Of a stretch of DNA of 64,000 nucleotides, positions 1 to 12,575 are shown one piece after another; the stretch's first letter is position 1, and every line of letters starts with the position of its first letter. The translations under genes were made by a program, and so were the position numbers. The notes beneath the pieces are model-generated. The model was not told where the DNA came from, ran no database searches, and was given only the letters and a program-made list of their open reading frames with translations. The DNA comes from JAWKOK01 sp963765875 (GTDB lineage Bacteria > Chloroflexota > Anaerolineae > Caldilineales > Caldilineaceae), in the NCBI GenBank assembly GCA_963765875.1, contig CAVXYK010000012.1, positions 1-64,000 of the forward strand, read 5' to 3'.

Positions 1-3642
<3,642 letters not shown>

Positions 3643-4123
3643 GGTTACCTATTACGTATCTCGTAATGCGTAAATTGGAAACATTCACGCCGATTGGATT
3701 TCAGTTTGCCGGAGCGGTTGACATAAGCAGAACCGATGTTCTGATGAGGTGAGGTTAGTATAACAGATCCACGGTAACAGATCCAACACTTTTCCCAACA
3801 GGATCAATGTTTTGGACGTGCCGTCCGCCTACTTCTGCAAGCAGCCGCGGCACCCGGTAATAGACAATGAAGCGTTGCGTGTGACCTAATGCTTCGTCGC
3901 CGGTGAGTTGATTCACGAACCATTGACCATCTAGGTCAAATTGGCCCGTTTGTATACTACGATACAGCACTTCGACAGCGAACCCTCTAAAGTAGATGTG
4001 TTACAGACAATTTCAAAAAATCATATAGTAGCTGTTGACGGAAATTACTTGTCTCATCAGATGACATTGGTTCTTTCAGTCGATCCACCTACACCAGAAT
4101 GTACTAGAAAGGAAGAGCTACCC
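3643..4123. other. dnaE-sodN intergenic region
   Basis: 481 bases between the divergent dnaE and sodN genes. Bases 3650-3676 carry a short copy of the TACGTA/TAATGCGTAA repeat type also seen at 32949-33120 and 48700-48722. Bases 3770-3793 contain a short direct duplication of a GATCCACGGTAACA-like unit. A 71-codon minus-strand frame (3755-3970) has no good ribosome binding site and no recognised motif, so I do not call it as a gene. The promoter of sodN must lie here; I could not fix its boxes with confidence. Confidence 0.5.
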
Positions 4124-4597
4124 ATGTTGAAGAATGCGCTTTCCAAATTGGCGACTACGCTCCCGGCCGAGTCCGTGAGTGCACACTGCGACGGCCCGTG
4201 CGGCGTCTATGATCCGGCATCCGCTCGCATCGCCGCCGAGGCAGCCCTGTCCATGACCAAGAAGATCCTGGCGCTGGATCCGCCCGCCGCCGGCGATTCC
4301 GCAGCCTGGGCCGCCTACCTGAACACGGTCTCCCGCTACGTGGCCATCAAAGAAGAGCAGGCCCATCTGGCCAAGAGCGAGTTGCTGGTCCTTTGGACTG
4401 ACTACTTCAAGCCGGTGCACCTGGACGACTATCCGGAACTGCACAACATCTTCTGGCAGGCTGCCAAGCTCTGCTCAGCCGTCAAGGTCGAAGTCAGTCT
4501 TGAGCACGCCACAGAGCTTATGGAAGCCATCGAGGCCATCCACGACATCTTCTGGGCCACCAAGGGCCGAGAGGTTGTCTACTACGTAGCTTCCTAG
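4124..4597 (+). CDS. sodN: Nickel-containing superoxide dismutase precursor
   Basis: Converts superoxide to oxygen and hydrogen peroxide using a nickel centre. The 157-residue precursor has a 20-residue leader (MLKNALSKLATTLPAESVSA) directly before the nickel hook HCDGPCGVY. The hook supplies His1, Cys2 and Cys6 of the mature enzyme and matches the family's HCxxPCGxY. The rest is the helical NiSOD body (ARIAAEAALSMTKKIL, YLNTVSRYVAIKEEQA). ATG 4124 is preferred over upstream in-frame codons because AAGGAAGAG lies just before it and it leaves only the leader ahead of the hook. The adjacent sodX encodes the protease expected to expose His1. The neighbouring gene makes the call very secure; taxonomically the pair is notable for this kind of genome. 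Confidence 0.95.
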   Translation: MLKNALSKLATTLPAESVSAHCDGPCGVYDPASARIAAEAALSMTKKILALDPPAAGDSAAWAAYLNTVSRYVAIKEEQAHLAKSELLVLWTDYFKPVHLDDYPELHNIFWQAAKLCSAVKVEVSLEHATELMEAIEAIHDIFWATKGREVVYYVAS

Positions 4598-4684
4598 TTC
4601 AGCTGGGCGTGAATGCCACGACAGAAATCCGACGCTTTCATCACTGCACGGGAGTTCGGCCGGGATTCACTAGCTTAGACGATT

Positions 4685-4730
4685 TGAAATAGAAAACCCG
4701 AGCCGTATACGGCTCGGGTTTTCTATTTCA
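4685..4730. terminator. 46-bp perfect palindrome between sodN and sodX
   Basis: A perfect inverted repeat centred between 4707 and 4708, with a GC core (CCCGAGCCG/CGGCTCGGG) flanked by A- and T-runs, giving an intrinsic-terminator shape on both strands. It sits 22 bases before sodX. It probably reduces sodX transcription relative to sodN, which fits a maturation protease needed in smaller amounts than its substrate. Confidence 0.8.
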
Positions 4731-4751
4731 TGGGACTCAAAATACAATTGA

Positions 4752-5132
4752 ATGATGGCAAACAGTTCAGAATTCTCGAATCGTCCGGTGCCCAGCCCAT
4801 CATGGTCTGAGTGGATCCTATGGTTGGCACACGGTCGTCGTCGGTTCATCGTGAGCGGCAATTCGATGTCGCCGCAACTGAGAAATGGCGATGTGGTCTT
4901 CGTAGATGCCAAGGCCTATACAAAGATCTTGCCCCAGGTTGGTGATGTGGTGGTCGCCCTCCATCCCTATCAGCGTGATCTGCAAATTATCAAGCGAGTC
5001 GCCGATGTCGCCGATGATCGGCGCGTCTTCCTACAGAGCGACAACCCGTCTGAGGGAACCGACAGCCACTCATTCGGCGTCATCCCCTACGATCGACTTC
5101 TGGGCCGAGTCACTGCTCGCATCCCCGCATAG
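4752..5132 (+). CDS. sodX: NiSOD maturation protease, signal peptidase I-like
   Basis: A 126-residue S26/S24-type serine protease. It has the signal peptidase box SGNSMSPQL with probable nucleophile Ser38 and a general-base Lys near residue 81 in the segment LQIIKRVAD; together these form the Ser/Lys dyad. A conserved SDNP element follows at about residues 96-99. The protein has no obvious membrane anchor, as in other NiSOD-processing proteases. It follows sodN by 155 bases, separated by the palindromic terminator, and this pairing is the standard sodN-sodX arrangement. Two ATG codons (4752, 4755) are equally possible starts. Expected function: removal of the SodN leader so that His1 and Cys2 can bind nickel. 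Confidence 0.9.
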   Translation: MMANSSEFSNRPVPSPSWSEWILWLAHGRRRFIVSGNSMSPQLRNGDVVFVDAKAYTKILPQVGDVVVALHPYQRDLQIIKRVADVADDRRVFLQSDNPSEGTDSHSFGVIPYDRLLGRVTARIPA

Positions 5133-5183
5133 CAATTGCGTCGAACCGATAAGACCGTCCCTGAGAAAAAGATACCCCAGCGC

Positions 5184-5250
5184 AAGTCCCCGGCACGGCC
5201 CACAAATGGACCCGCCAGACCAGACTTCGATTGGGCCGTGCCGGGGACTT
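5184..5250. terminator. Large hairpin downstream of sodX
   Basis: 19-base perfect arms (5184-5202 and 5232-5250, AAGTCCCCGGCACGGCCCA and its complement) around a 29-base loop. It lies between the convergent sodX and oppC genes and may end transcription from both. Bases 5345-5395 downstream carry a single copy of the CTGTGTAAATCTGTGA-type repeat. Confidence 0.6.
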
Positions 5251-5429
5251 TGGGAGAATCATTCCCTTGGATTGGCCTTAGGGCAAATGCAAAGAAGATC
5301 TTGATCCAAGAAAGAACACGAAATATTCTGAGTGATCCCAGTACTATCTGTGTCTCATCCGCTTTCCATCTGTGTAAATCTGTGACGAAAAAGGCTTTTT
5401 GCTATGGACCCTTACTGTGAACGGCGAAT

Positions 5430-6362
5430 CTATTTCCTCGTCCGCGGATCCAGCGCATCTCGCAAACCATCACCGATAAAATTGATGCTCAGCACGGTCA
5501 GTGAGATCAACATACCCGGCCAGAGAATGACCCAGGGCGTGAATGTCATATAGTCTTTGCCGTCGAAGAGCAAGCGTCCCCACGTCGGTACGTCGGATGG
5601 AAAACCAAGCCCCAGGAAAGAGAGCGCCGACTCGGTGATGATGGCGGCAGCGATCCCCAATGTAGCGGACACAATGATCGGACTCAGTACGTTGGGAAAA
5701 ACGTGACGGCCGACGATTCGTTTCTCTTTGCTGCCCACGCTGACTGAAGCCTCGACAAACTCCTTTTCCTTGACAGAAAGGACCGACCCGCGCACAACAC
5801 GCGACGTCGGCATCCAGCCTAGGATCCCGATGACCACAACAACCAGCAGAAAAATACCTAGCTCCGGTCCAAGCCACTTGCGCAGTGAATCGCGGAAGAG
5901 CATGATGATCACCAGCAACAACGGCAACTGGGGCAGCGCCAGCATCATATCGGTGAAACGCATGAGCGGCGCATCAAGCCGGGAGAAGAAGCCCGCCAAA
6001 ATCCCGATCAACGTGCCGAAGGTCATGGCGACGAGCATGGCGACAACACCCACAGAGAGCGAAATCCGACCACCGTACATGTTGCGCGCCAGCAGATCAC
6101 GCCCGAGATCATCGGTGCCGAATGGATGATCAGGGTTGGGTGGCTGGCTGGCATCAACGATATTGATCAATTCAGGATCGACTGTGTAGATCATCGGACC
6201 GAAAGCCGAGCCTAAGATGAGTAAGGTGAAGGCAACTAGGCCAAACATTGCCAGCTTATGCCTGCGGAATCGCTGCCATACGTCACCCCATAGGGTACGT
6301 TGTTTTCGCTCAGGTTTGGCTAGGCTCAACGCGTCAGATGCAGTTCCAGATTGTACAGCCAT
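5430..6362 (-). CDS. Peptide ABC transporter permease, OppC/DppC type
   Basis: Inner-membrane permease of an oligopeptide/dipeptide importer, 310 residues. The N-terminal OppC_N helix (about 35-58) is followed by the extracellular loop with the family signature HPFGTDDLGRDLLARNMYGG. The BPD_transp_1 core with about five further helices comes next, including the EAA-like cytoplasmic loop (EASVSVGSKEKRIVGRHVFPN), which contacts the ATPase. It ends in the typical DGLRDALDPR. It is the last gene of the minus-strand set binding protein-OppB-OppC. No ATPase genes lie here, so these permeases must use ATPases encoded elsewhere. The frame is intact. Confidence 0.93.
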   Translation of the reverse strand: MAVQSGTASDALSLAKPERKQRTLWGDVWQRFRRHKLAMFGLVAFTLLILGSAFGPMIYTVDPELINIVDASQPPNPDHPFGTDDLGRDLLARNMYGGRISLSVGVVAMLVAMTFGTLIGILAGFFSRLDAPLMRFTDMMLALPQLPLLLVIIMLFRDSLRKWLGPELGIFLLVVVVIGILGWMPTSRVVRGSVLSVKEKEFVEASVSVGSKEKRIVGRHVFPNVLSPIIVSATLGIAAAIITESALSFLGLGFPSDVPTWGRLLFDGKDYMTFTPWVILWPGMLISLTVLSINFIGDGLRDALDPRTRK

Positions 6363-6460
6363 AAATCATTTCCTGAATGCGTACAGTTCAGTATAACAGT
6401 CATGGCATCAACTGCCAGACGATTCGATAGAACAGCAACTACGCTGGTCGCCTCGGTGGC

Positions 6461-7478
6461 TCAATCGTAGCGAATCCGTGGATCGAGAAATCCATAGGCC
6501 ACATCAGCGATCAAATTGAAGGCCACAATGAGCACCGCAAACATGAATGTGATCGTCTGAATCAAGGGGATATCATTCACATAGATGGCATTGATAAGCA
6601 GCGCGCCCAGCCCATTCACTCGAAAGATCTGCTCGGTAATAATTGCGCCGCCGAAGATGGCAGGGATACCCAGAGCAATCAACGTAACGACCGGAATCAA
6701 GCTATTACGCAACACATGCCTGACGACGACATAACGCTCTCGGAAGCCTTTGGCAGCGCGCTGTGCGCACATAATCCTGGGGCAAATTGTCCAACATGGC
6801 GGAGCGGGTAAAACGGGCCAACGCTGCAGCCTGGAAAAAGCCGAGCACCATGACCGGCATGATCATCTGCTTTACCTGGGCCACAAAGCTGTTCCAATCG
6901 GTCACTTTGAGATTGGTGTCATAGATGGACGGAAACCATCCCAGTTCAACGCTAAAGATGATGATGAAGAGAAGTCCGGTAAAAAACGTGGGGATGGAAT
7001 AGCCGACAAGCGAGATGAAAGTGCCGACCTGGTCAAAGATGGAATATTGACGAACTGCCGATATCACGCCCACAGGAATGGCAATAATAATGGCCACAAC
7101 ATAGGCAAGACCGACAACCCACAAGGTCTGAGGAATCCGCTGCATAATCAGATCAATGACCGGTGCGCCGCGGCTGCCCCAAGAGACGAGACGGACCGTC
7201 TTGTCTGGATCGAGAACCTGGATGCCTGTCGACTCCTGGAGATAGAACAGTGGTTCCGTGATGAAAAACTGCCTGAGCCAGAGCGCATACTTGACCGGCA
7301 TCGGCTCGTCCAGCCCCATCGCCTCTCGGATCATCGCGCGAACCTCTGGCTTGATCGTCTCCGGCAATGCACCGGTGGGATCGCCAGGCGCCAGTTCGAG
7401 CACGGCAAAGATGACAAAGCTAATGACAATCAGTGTCGGAATAGCCATTAGTGTACGACGGATGATGTACTGGCCCAT
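6461..7478 (-). CDS. Peptide ABC transporter permease, OppB/DppB type (frameshifted)
   Basis: Partner permease of the gene at 5430. The N-terminal part (start 7478, MGQYIIRRTLMAIPTL) has the OppB first helix, the LAPGDP motif and four further helices. After QDYVRTAR the frame is lost. One base later (an extra base near 6755) the conserved AKGFRERYVVVRHVLRNSL resumes and runs to the standard end YGFLDPRIRYD at 6461. The join restores a normal OppB of about 338 residues. A single-base sequencing error is more likely than a true pseudogene because both flanks are perfectly conserved. Product, once corrected: inner-membrane channel subunit for peptide uptake. Confidence 0.88.
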
Positions 7479-7549
7479 GGGTACGTTCTCTCGACTATCT
7501 GGAAAATAAGCGTTGTACAGCAGTAGATGCAGTTGGATCTATCGGGGGG

Positions 7550-7633
7550 ATTGCAGGTCTTTCTGGAAACTTGACGCCCCCAGGAAGGCCTGCAATCTGT
7601 GAATCCGGGAACCTGACAGGGTCCCGGATTCAC
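7550..7633 (-). terminator. Two hairpins between binding protein and oppB
   Basis: A hairpin with ATTGCAGG...CCTGCAAT arms (7550-7596) and a second with 12-base perfect arms (7599-7610, 7622-7633) lie in the gap between the binding-protein stop and the oppB start. Neither is followed by a strong U-run. They probably act as partial terminators or mRNA stabilisers, keeping binding-protein message above permease message. Confidence 0.55.
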
Positions 7634-7665
7634 GTCAGTGGCAGACTAACCTACGTCAGCCTTTC

Positions 7666-9459
7666 TTACTCGCGATACCATTCCTCAATGTTCCACATCT
7701 CAGATTCCCAGCCGCCGTTCATGCGCACACCCTGGAGATCGTTCACCTTGGCGGAGACGCTGCCACGATGGACCAGCGGGATCTGGAAGTATTCCTGGAC
7801 GTTGATGTCATTCAGTTGCTTGACGATCGCATCGCGCTCGGGGCCGACCGGTGTCTGGGTCAACTGAGCGAACAACTCGTCGAATTCAGGGCTACAGCCG
7901 CGGAAGTTGTTGCCGGCGGCCCAACCGTTGTCCTTGCTGGCGATGGCTTCGCATAACCACTGGGCCAAGTGATCCTGGGGATCGACGGCGGCGCCGGTGG
8001 TGTACATCTCAAGGTCGGCAAAGAGCTTCAGATAGGTATCCGGGCTGGCAGGGTCGCTGCCGAAGAAGACGCCGGCGTCCACGTTCTTCAACTCAGTATC
8101 AATGCCGATTTCGCCCCACCACTGCTTGATCAGCGCCTGGGTCTTCTGGCGCACAGAGTTGGTCGAGGTCTGGTAGAGCACCTTCAGCGGAACGCCTTCG
8201 TACTCACGGATGCCGTCGCCATCGGTATCGAGGACACCAGCTTCATCCAGCAACGCATTGGCGCCTTCGATATCCTGGACCAGACAGTCGTCATTGGCGG
8301 TCGAGACAAAGTTGGGCGGGTTGGGGATGACGTTACAGGTGGCCACGCCGCCATCGCCGTAGAGTTGTTCGGCGATCAGGTTGCGATCGATGGCCATGGA
8401 CATGGCCTGCGGGATCGGCTTGAAGGTCAGGAAGGGATGCGGGTTGTTGCCGTTGTCCCATTCGGAGCGCATGTCGCCCAGTTCCGGATCGGGATTGGCC
8501 TGGTTGACCAGGATACGCTCGACATTGGTGGCCAGATTGACCATGACCTCGCCGTTGCCGGCGGCTTTCATCTCGTTCAGGATCTGCGGTTCAACCTGCA
8601 GGTTCCAGGCGTAGTCGACTTCACCGGTCTCCAACACGGCACGTGCGGCCGAAGCTGCGTCGCCGCCGCCCTTGAAGACGACACGGTCGAAGTAGGCCGG
8701 CTCCTCACGCCAGTACGGATTGCGCACGAAGGTGGCCACATCGTTGACCTTGAAGTCCTCGATCATGTACGGGCCGGTTCCCAGCGGGTCAGGTTCTCTT
8801 CGCTACAGGTCTGCGCTGCAGCGCCGATGCACTCGCCGAACTGAGCCTTCGAAAGGATGCCGCCACTGTAATTGGTCACAAAGGGCAGGTACGGATAAGG
8901 GGTCGGGCCTTCAAAGGTAATCTTCACAGTGAGCGGATCCACTGCTTCGACCGTCTGTACGCCATCGAATGCCGAGATGTTGACACAGCCAGTGGCTGTG
9001 TCGGTGCAGTATTCCCATGTGAAGACCACATCGTCAGCCGTGAAGTCACTGCCGTCCGACCACTTCACGCCTTCCAGAAGCGTCCAGGTGATGGTCGTCA
9101 GATCTTCAGAGATTCCGCCATTTTCAAGCGTAGGGATCTCCACGGCCAACTCAGGAATCAGCTCACCTTCGGGCGAAATGTTGGCCAGTGGCTCGTGGGT
9201 GATGGCCGACACATCCTGATCCTTGGTGCCGCCGGACAGGTGGGGGTTGGGATCGACGGGGCCTGCCAGTAGAGGATGTTCAGGACCTCTTCGCCGCCGT
9301 CATCGCGGTGTCAGCAGCGGCCTCTTCGGAAGCTCCCTCTTCAGCAGCGGGTGCATCGGCCGGTGCGGCAGCCGGCGCGCCACAGGCGGCAAGCGCCAAC
9401 ACGGCGACGATCAGCAGCGTCAACAGATAGACGCCTCTGAGTCTTCTTAATCCTTCCAT
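7666..9459 (-). CDS. Peptide ABC transporter substrate-binding lipoprotein, canonical order (frameshifted)
   Basis: Family 5 extracytoplasmic binding protein. ATG 9459 follows a good AGGAGAG site. It starts with a signal peptide and lipobox (ALAACG) and an Ala/Glu/Pro linker. Domain order is normal: an N-lobe segment (VLNILYWQAPS ... EGVKWSDGSDFTADDVVFTW), the GTGPYMIEDF turn, then the second lobe (WWGEIGIDTELKNVD) to WNIEEWYRE at 7666. Three apparent one-base deletions break the frame: near 9288 (GCGGCG/AAGAG), near 9257 (ATCCC run) and near 8787 (ACC/CGCTG). Each is repaired by adding one G or C in a run, restoring a normal length of about 598 residues. It is first in the operon with the two permeases downstream. 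Confidence 0.87.
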
Positions 9460-10238
9460 TGTCGTACTCTCCTTTTTGATGAAACTCTGTATGGATGGAA
9501 CGGGTGGGGTCGTAAAGATATAGAAACGAACACAAGAATGGCAAAGTTCTTTGGAAACCATGTCATTGGGCAAGCATGATGCGTGAAATAATTCCTCGCG
9601 ATTTCACTTAGAATCACAAGCAAAACAACGCATTGATCTAACGCAGCGATCTATAGTCTATCATTGTTCCGCTACCACTTCCTTCATGCGAATCGTACAG
9701 TCTGCACGTACGCCTTTCGTGCGAACCGCACAAAAGCAAGTGACCTGCCTCTAGAATAGACCCGGACGCTACTGTGCGCCGACACCTGAGACGTGATTGG
9801 CAGTTCCTTCTTAGCGAACGTCATCAGAAAAATCAGAAACAAGATTGAAGCGGCTTATCCACGTTTGAGCATAGAAGAACGATGAAAACATGCCATCCCA
9901 AACGACCCTATCCAAGGAGGTTGGATCAAGTCTGAATATCCTGCGTAGCTCAAACGGGGGCTGTCCAACTGTACAACCATGTAGTCTTTATCGCAGGAAT
10001 GACATGGTCAGACAATCTATTCAGCTATCGGCTTGTGTGGTACTTCGTTCACCATTGAACGGAATTCGACGGTGATACCCCTACGACCATTGCGGTGAAT
10101 GATCGATCAATGAAGCGGGACCATAGTACAAAAATTTCTTCCCTGTGTCAATCGCGTGACGTGATTGACACAGGGAAGAACTGGATGGACAAGGGGGATC
10201 GCATGCAAATAAACAAATTTAGGCACAAGTTGGACGGA
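9460..10238. other. Intergenic region between the two peptide-transport operons
   Basis: About 780 bases with no credible gene. It holds the promoter and leader of the 9459 binding-protein gene (CTCTCCT complement of its ribosome site at 9467-9473) and the terminator of the second operon at 10136-10180. A 61-codon plus-strand frame at 9890 lacks support. Confidence 0.5.
10136..10180 (-). terminator. Intrinsic terminator of the second peptide-transport operon
   Basis: Perfect 18-base arms (10136-10153 and 10163-10180) with a 9-base loop. Read on the minus strand, the stem is followed by AAATTTTTGT, a clear U-run. It lies 58 bases past the oppC stop at 10239. Confidence 0.85.
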
Positions 10239-11250
10239 TCAAGTACGTAATCGAGGATCAAGCACATCCCTCAGGCCATCACCCAACAGGTTAAAGGCCA
10301 ACACGGTGAGCATGATGGCGATGCCGGGAAAGATGACCAGATGCGGCGCACTGAATAGCTGATTAAACTCCTGCCCCAACATTGCCCCCCATTCGGGTGT
10401 GGGCGGCTGGGCGCCAAGCCCCAGAAAAGAGAGGGCAGCGGCATCAATGATGACCGTGCCGATACCCAAAGTACCCAGCACAATCAGCGGTGAAAGAACA
10501 TTGGGCATGATCTGTCTACCCAAAATCCGCGCGCTGGAAGCGCCAACAGAACGAGAGGCGTCTACATAGTCCATCTCGCGGGCAGAGAGCACGGTGGAAC
10601 GCACGACACGCGCATAGGCGGGAATGGTGACGATTGAGATGGCCAACATGGCGTTGAGCAGGCCGGGTGTAAGCACAAAGGCAATGGCAATGGCCAGCAG
10701 CAGCGATGGAAAGGCCAGCAGCACGTCCATGGTTCGCATGATCAGATTATCCACCCAACCGCCGGCAAACCCGCCCAGTGCACCCAGCAACATGCCGGTC
10801 GTCATGGCGATGAAGACGACCACAAAACCCACGAAGAGTGAGATACGTGCGCCGTACAGAACGCGGCTGATAGACGTCGCGTACATTGCCGTCCAGGCCC
10901 ATGATATGCTGCGGCTGATCTTCAGGGCAGCCAAACGCGTGAATACAGGGCGCCGCTCGCTTGCGCACATCTTCATGGCCCTCGGTCCCGATCAATACCT
11001 TGTTGGGCGGATAGGGCGCCAGCAACGGTGCAAAGATGGCGGCGGAGAAGACCATCCCCAGGATAATCATGCCGGTGATGGCCGAGCGCTGGCGAAACAA
11101 TCGGCGCACATTGGTGCGCCAGGGTGATTTGGCCGTCACCTTCATCATGATCTCTTCACGCTGAGGCGGACGGGCAGGCGGTTGGCTGCCTGCAACCGGC
11201 TTCGTCGCCATTGGCACGGCAGAGGCATCTACAGATAGATCGGTTGACAT
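10239..11250 (-). CDS. Peptide ABC transporter permease, OppC type, second operon (frameshifted)
   Basis: Second OppC-like permease. The N-terminal part (start 11250) has the OppC_N helix (SAITGMIILGMVFSAAIFAPLLAPY) and the loop with MGLDGNVRDV. One extra base near 10872 breaks the frame just before ISRVLYGARISLFVGF, after which the BPD core, the EAA loop (DASRSVGASSARILGRQIMPN) and the end GDGLRDVLDPR follow normally. Corrected length is about 336 residues. The start lies 3 bases after the oppB stop, so the two are tightly coupled. The extracellular loop carries an extra cysteine-containing stretch (APCIHAFGCPEDQPQH) compared with the paralogue at 5430. Confidence 0.88.
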
Positions 11251-11253
11251 TGA

Positions 11254-12333
11254 TTATTCCAGTCTAATGCGTGGATCCAGGAAGGCGTAGGAGACATCCA
11301 CGATCAGGTTGACAAAGACATAGACAAACGTGATAACGATGACAAAGCCCTGGATCACGGGGAAGTCGCGTGAAGTAATGGCTTCAAAAAGGGAGCGACC
11401 CACGCCGGCAAGACCGAAGATCGTCTCGGTCAACACAGCGCCCCCCAAAATGGCCCCGGCCTGCAAGCCGATGATGGTCACAACCGGCAACATAGCGCTG
11501 CGCATGGCATGGCGACTGATGACCACCCGACCTCGTAAGCCTTTGGCGTGTGCGGTGCGCACGTAATCCTGCCCCAGCGTTTCCAGCAGGCTTGAGCGGG
11601 TCATGCGAGCGATGATGGATAGCGGAATCGTACAGAGCGCAAAAGCCGGCAGAATCATGTGCTTCAGCACATCGCGGAGAACAATGAAGTTTAGGGTAAT
11701 GATTGAGTTAAAGATGTAAAGATTGGCGATAAATCGCAGCGGGATGTAACCGGGCGTTTCCGGCGTGACATTCCAGCCGTAGACTTCGTAGAAAGGCACC
11801 GAGGAAACCCCGGGAGAGAGACGCCCGGAAGGCGGCAGGGCAAAGGGCGTGTCGCGGAACAGCACGGCAAAGACATAGATCAGTAACAGCCCCAGTACAA
11901 AAACCGGTATTGATACACCGATATTGGCCCCGACCATGGTCGCAACATCAATACCCGAATTGCGCCGAAGCGCTGACACCAACCCCGCAGGCACACCGAT
12001 CACCACGGCCAAGAACATCGCTGTGATCCCCAATTCAAGCGTTACCGGCAGACGCTCTGACAGCATCAGCGCAATCGGGCGACCGAACCGAATGGAGTCG
12101 CCAAGATCGCCCCGGAAGATGTTGCCCATGTAGACAAGAAGCTGAACAGGCAGAGGACGGTCAAGGCCGAATCGTTGGTTAAACCGCTCGCAAGCTTCTT
12201 GCGTTGCTTTCTCTCCGAGCATCGCGGTACATGGATCCCCAGGGATCATGCGTGCTAGCATAAAGGTGACGACAAGAATCGCCAATAATACTGGAATTGC
12301 ATATAGGGTGCGTCGCGCAATATACCTGAACAT
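11254..12333 (-). CDS. Peptide ABC transporter permease, OppB type, second operon
   Basis: Intact 359-residue OppB-like permease. The N-terminal helix (RYIARRTLYAIPVLLAILVVTFML), the motif ARMIPGDPC, the BPD_transp_1 core with EAA loop (DYVRTAHAKGLRGRVVISRHAMRS) and the C-terminal VSYAFLDPRIRLE are all present. A loop of about 50 residues between the third and fourth helices (RDTPFALPPSGRLSPG to INLYIFNSIITLN region) is longer than in the 6461 paralogue. It lies between the permuted binding protein and oppC, separated from the former by a 240-base gap with a hairpin and from the latter by 3 bases. Confidence 0.94.
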   Translation of the reverse strand: MFRYIARRTLYAIPVLLAILVVTFMLARMIPGDPCTAMLGEKATQEACERFNQRFGLDRPLPVQLLVYMGNIFRGDLGDSIRFGRPIALMLSERLPVTLELGITAMFLAVVIGVPAGLVSALRRNSGIDVATMVGANIGVSIPVFVLGLLLIYVFAVLFRDTPFALPPSGRLSPGVSSVPFYEVYGWNVTPETPGYIPLRFIANLYIFNSIITLNFIVLRDVLKHMILPAFALCTIPLSIIARMTRSSLLETLGQDYVRTAHAKGLRGRVVISRHAMRSAMLPVVTIIGLQAGAILGGAVLTETIFGLAGVGRSLFEAITSRDFPVIQGFVIVITFVYVFVNLIVDVSYAFLDPRIRLE

Positions 12334-12468
12334 GGTTCACTTCGTTATTCTTCTGGGTTATTCTTCTGAGTTATTCTTTTGGGCGGGAAACGAGTCACGA
12401 TTTTCAGGGAAACAGAGCGTGCAGCCACGGCTCAAGCTCGGGCAACATACACCGTACCGGGGCTTCGC

Positions 12469-12509
12469 AACCACAAGCCAGGTTTCTTCAGGAAACCTGG
12501 CTTGTGGTT
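12469..12509 (-). terminator. Intra-operon hairpin between binding protein and oppB
   Basis: Perfect 18-base arms (12469-12486, 12492-12509; AACCACAAGCCAGGTTTC and complement) with a 5-base loop. The position is the same as that of the hairpins at 7550-7633 in the first operon, and no long U-run follows. Probable role: partial termination or 3' protection of the binding-protein message. Confidence 0.65.
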
Positions 12510-12575
12510 GGCAGATCAAAGGGTCTTGTTATTGGCTGGATTCAGTTTCGGATCCAACCTGGTTCCCTTCCGATC

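Noticed and set aside
3755..3970. 71-codon minus-strand frame upstream of sodN
   Set aside because: No ribosome site, no recognised motif, and it ends in a duplicated promoter-like sequence. It may be a gene remnant, but the evidence is too weak.
5136..5420. 94-codon plus-strand frame after sodX
   Set aside because: It spans a 19-bp-arm hairpin and a dispersed repeat; the composition is not protein-like.
9890..10075. 61-codon plus-strand frame between the peptide operons
   Set aside because: No ribosome site or motif; expected by chance in a 780-base gap.
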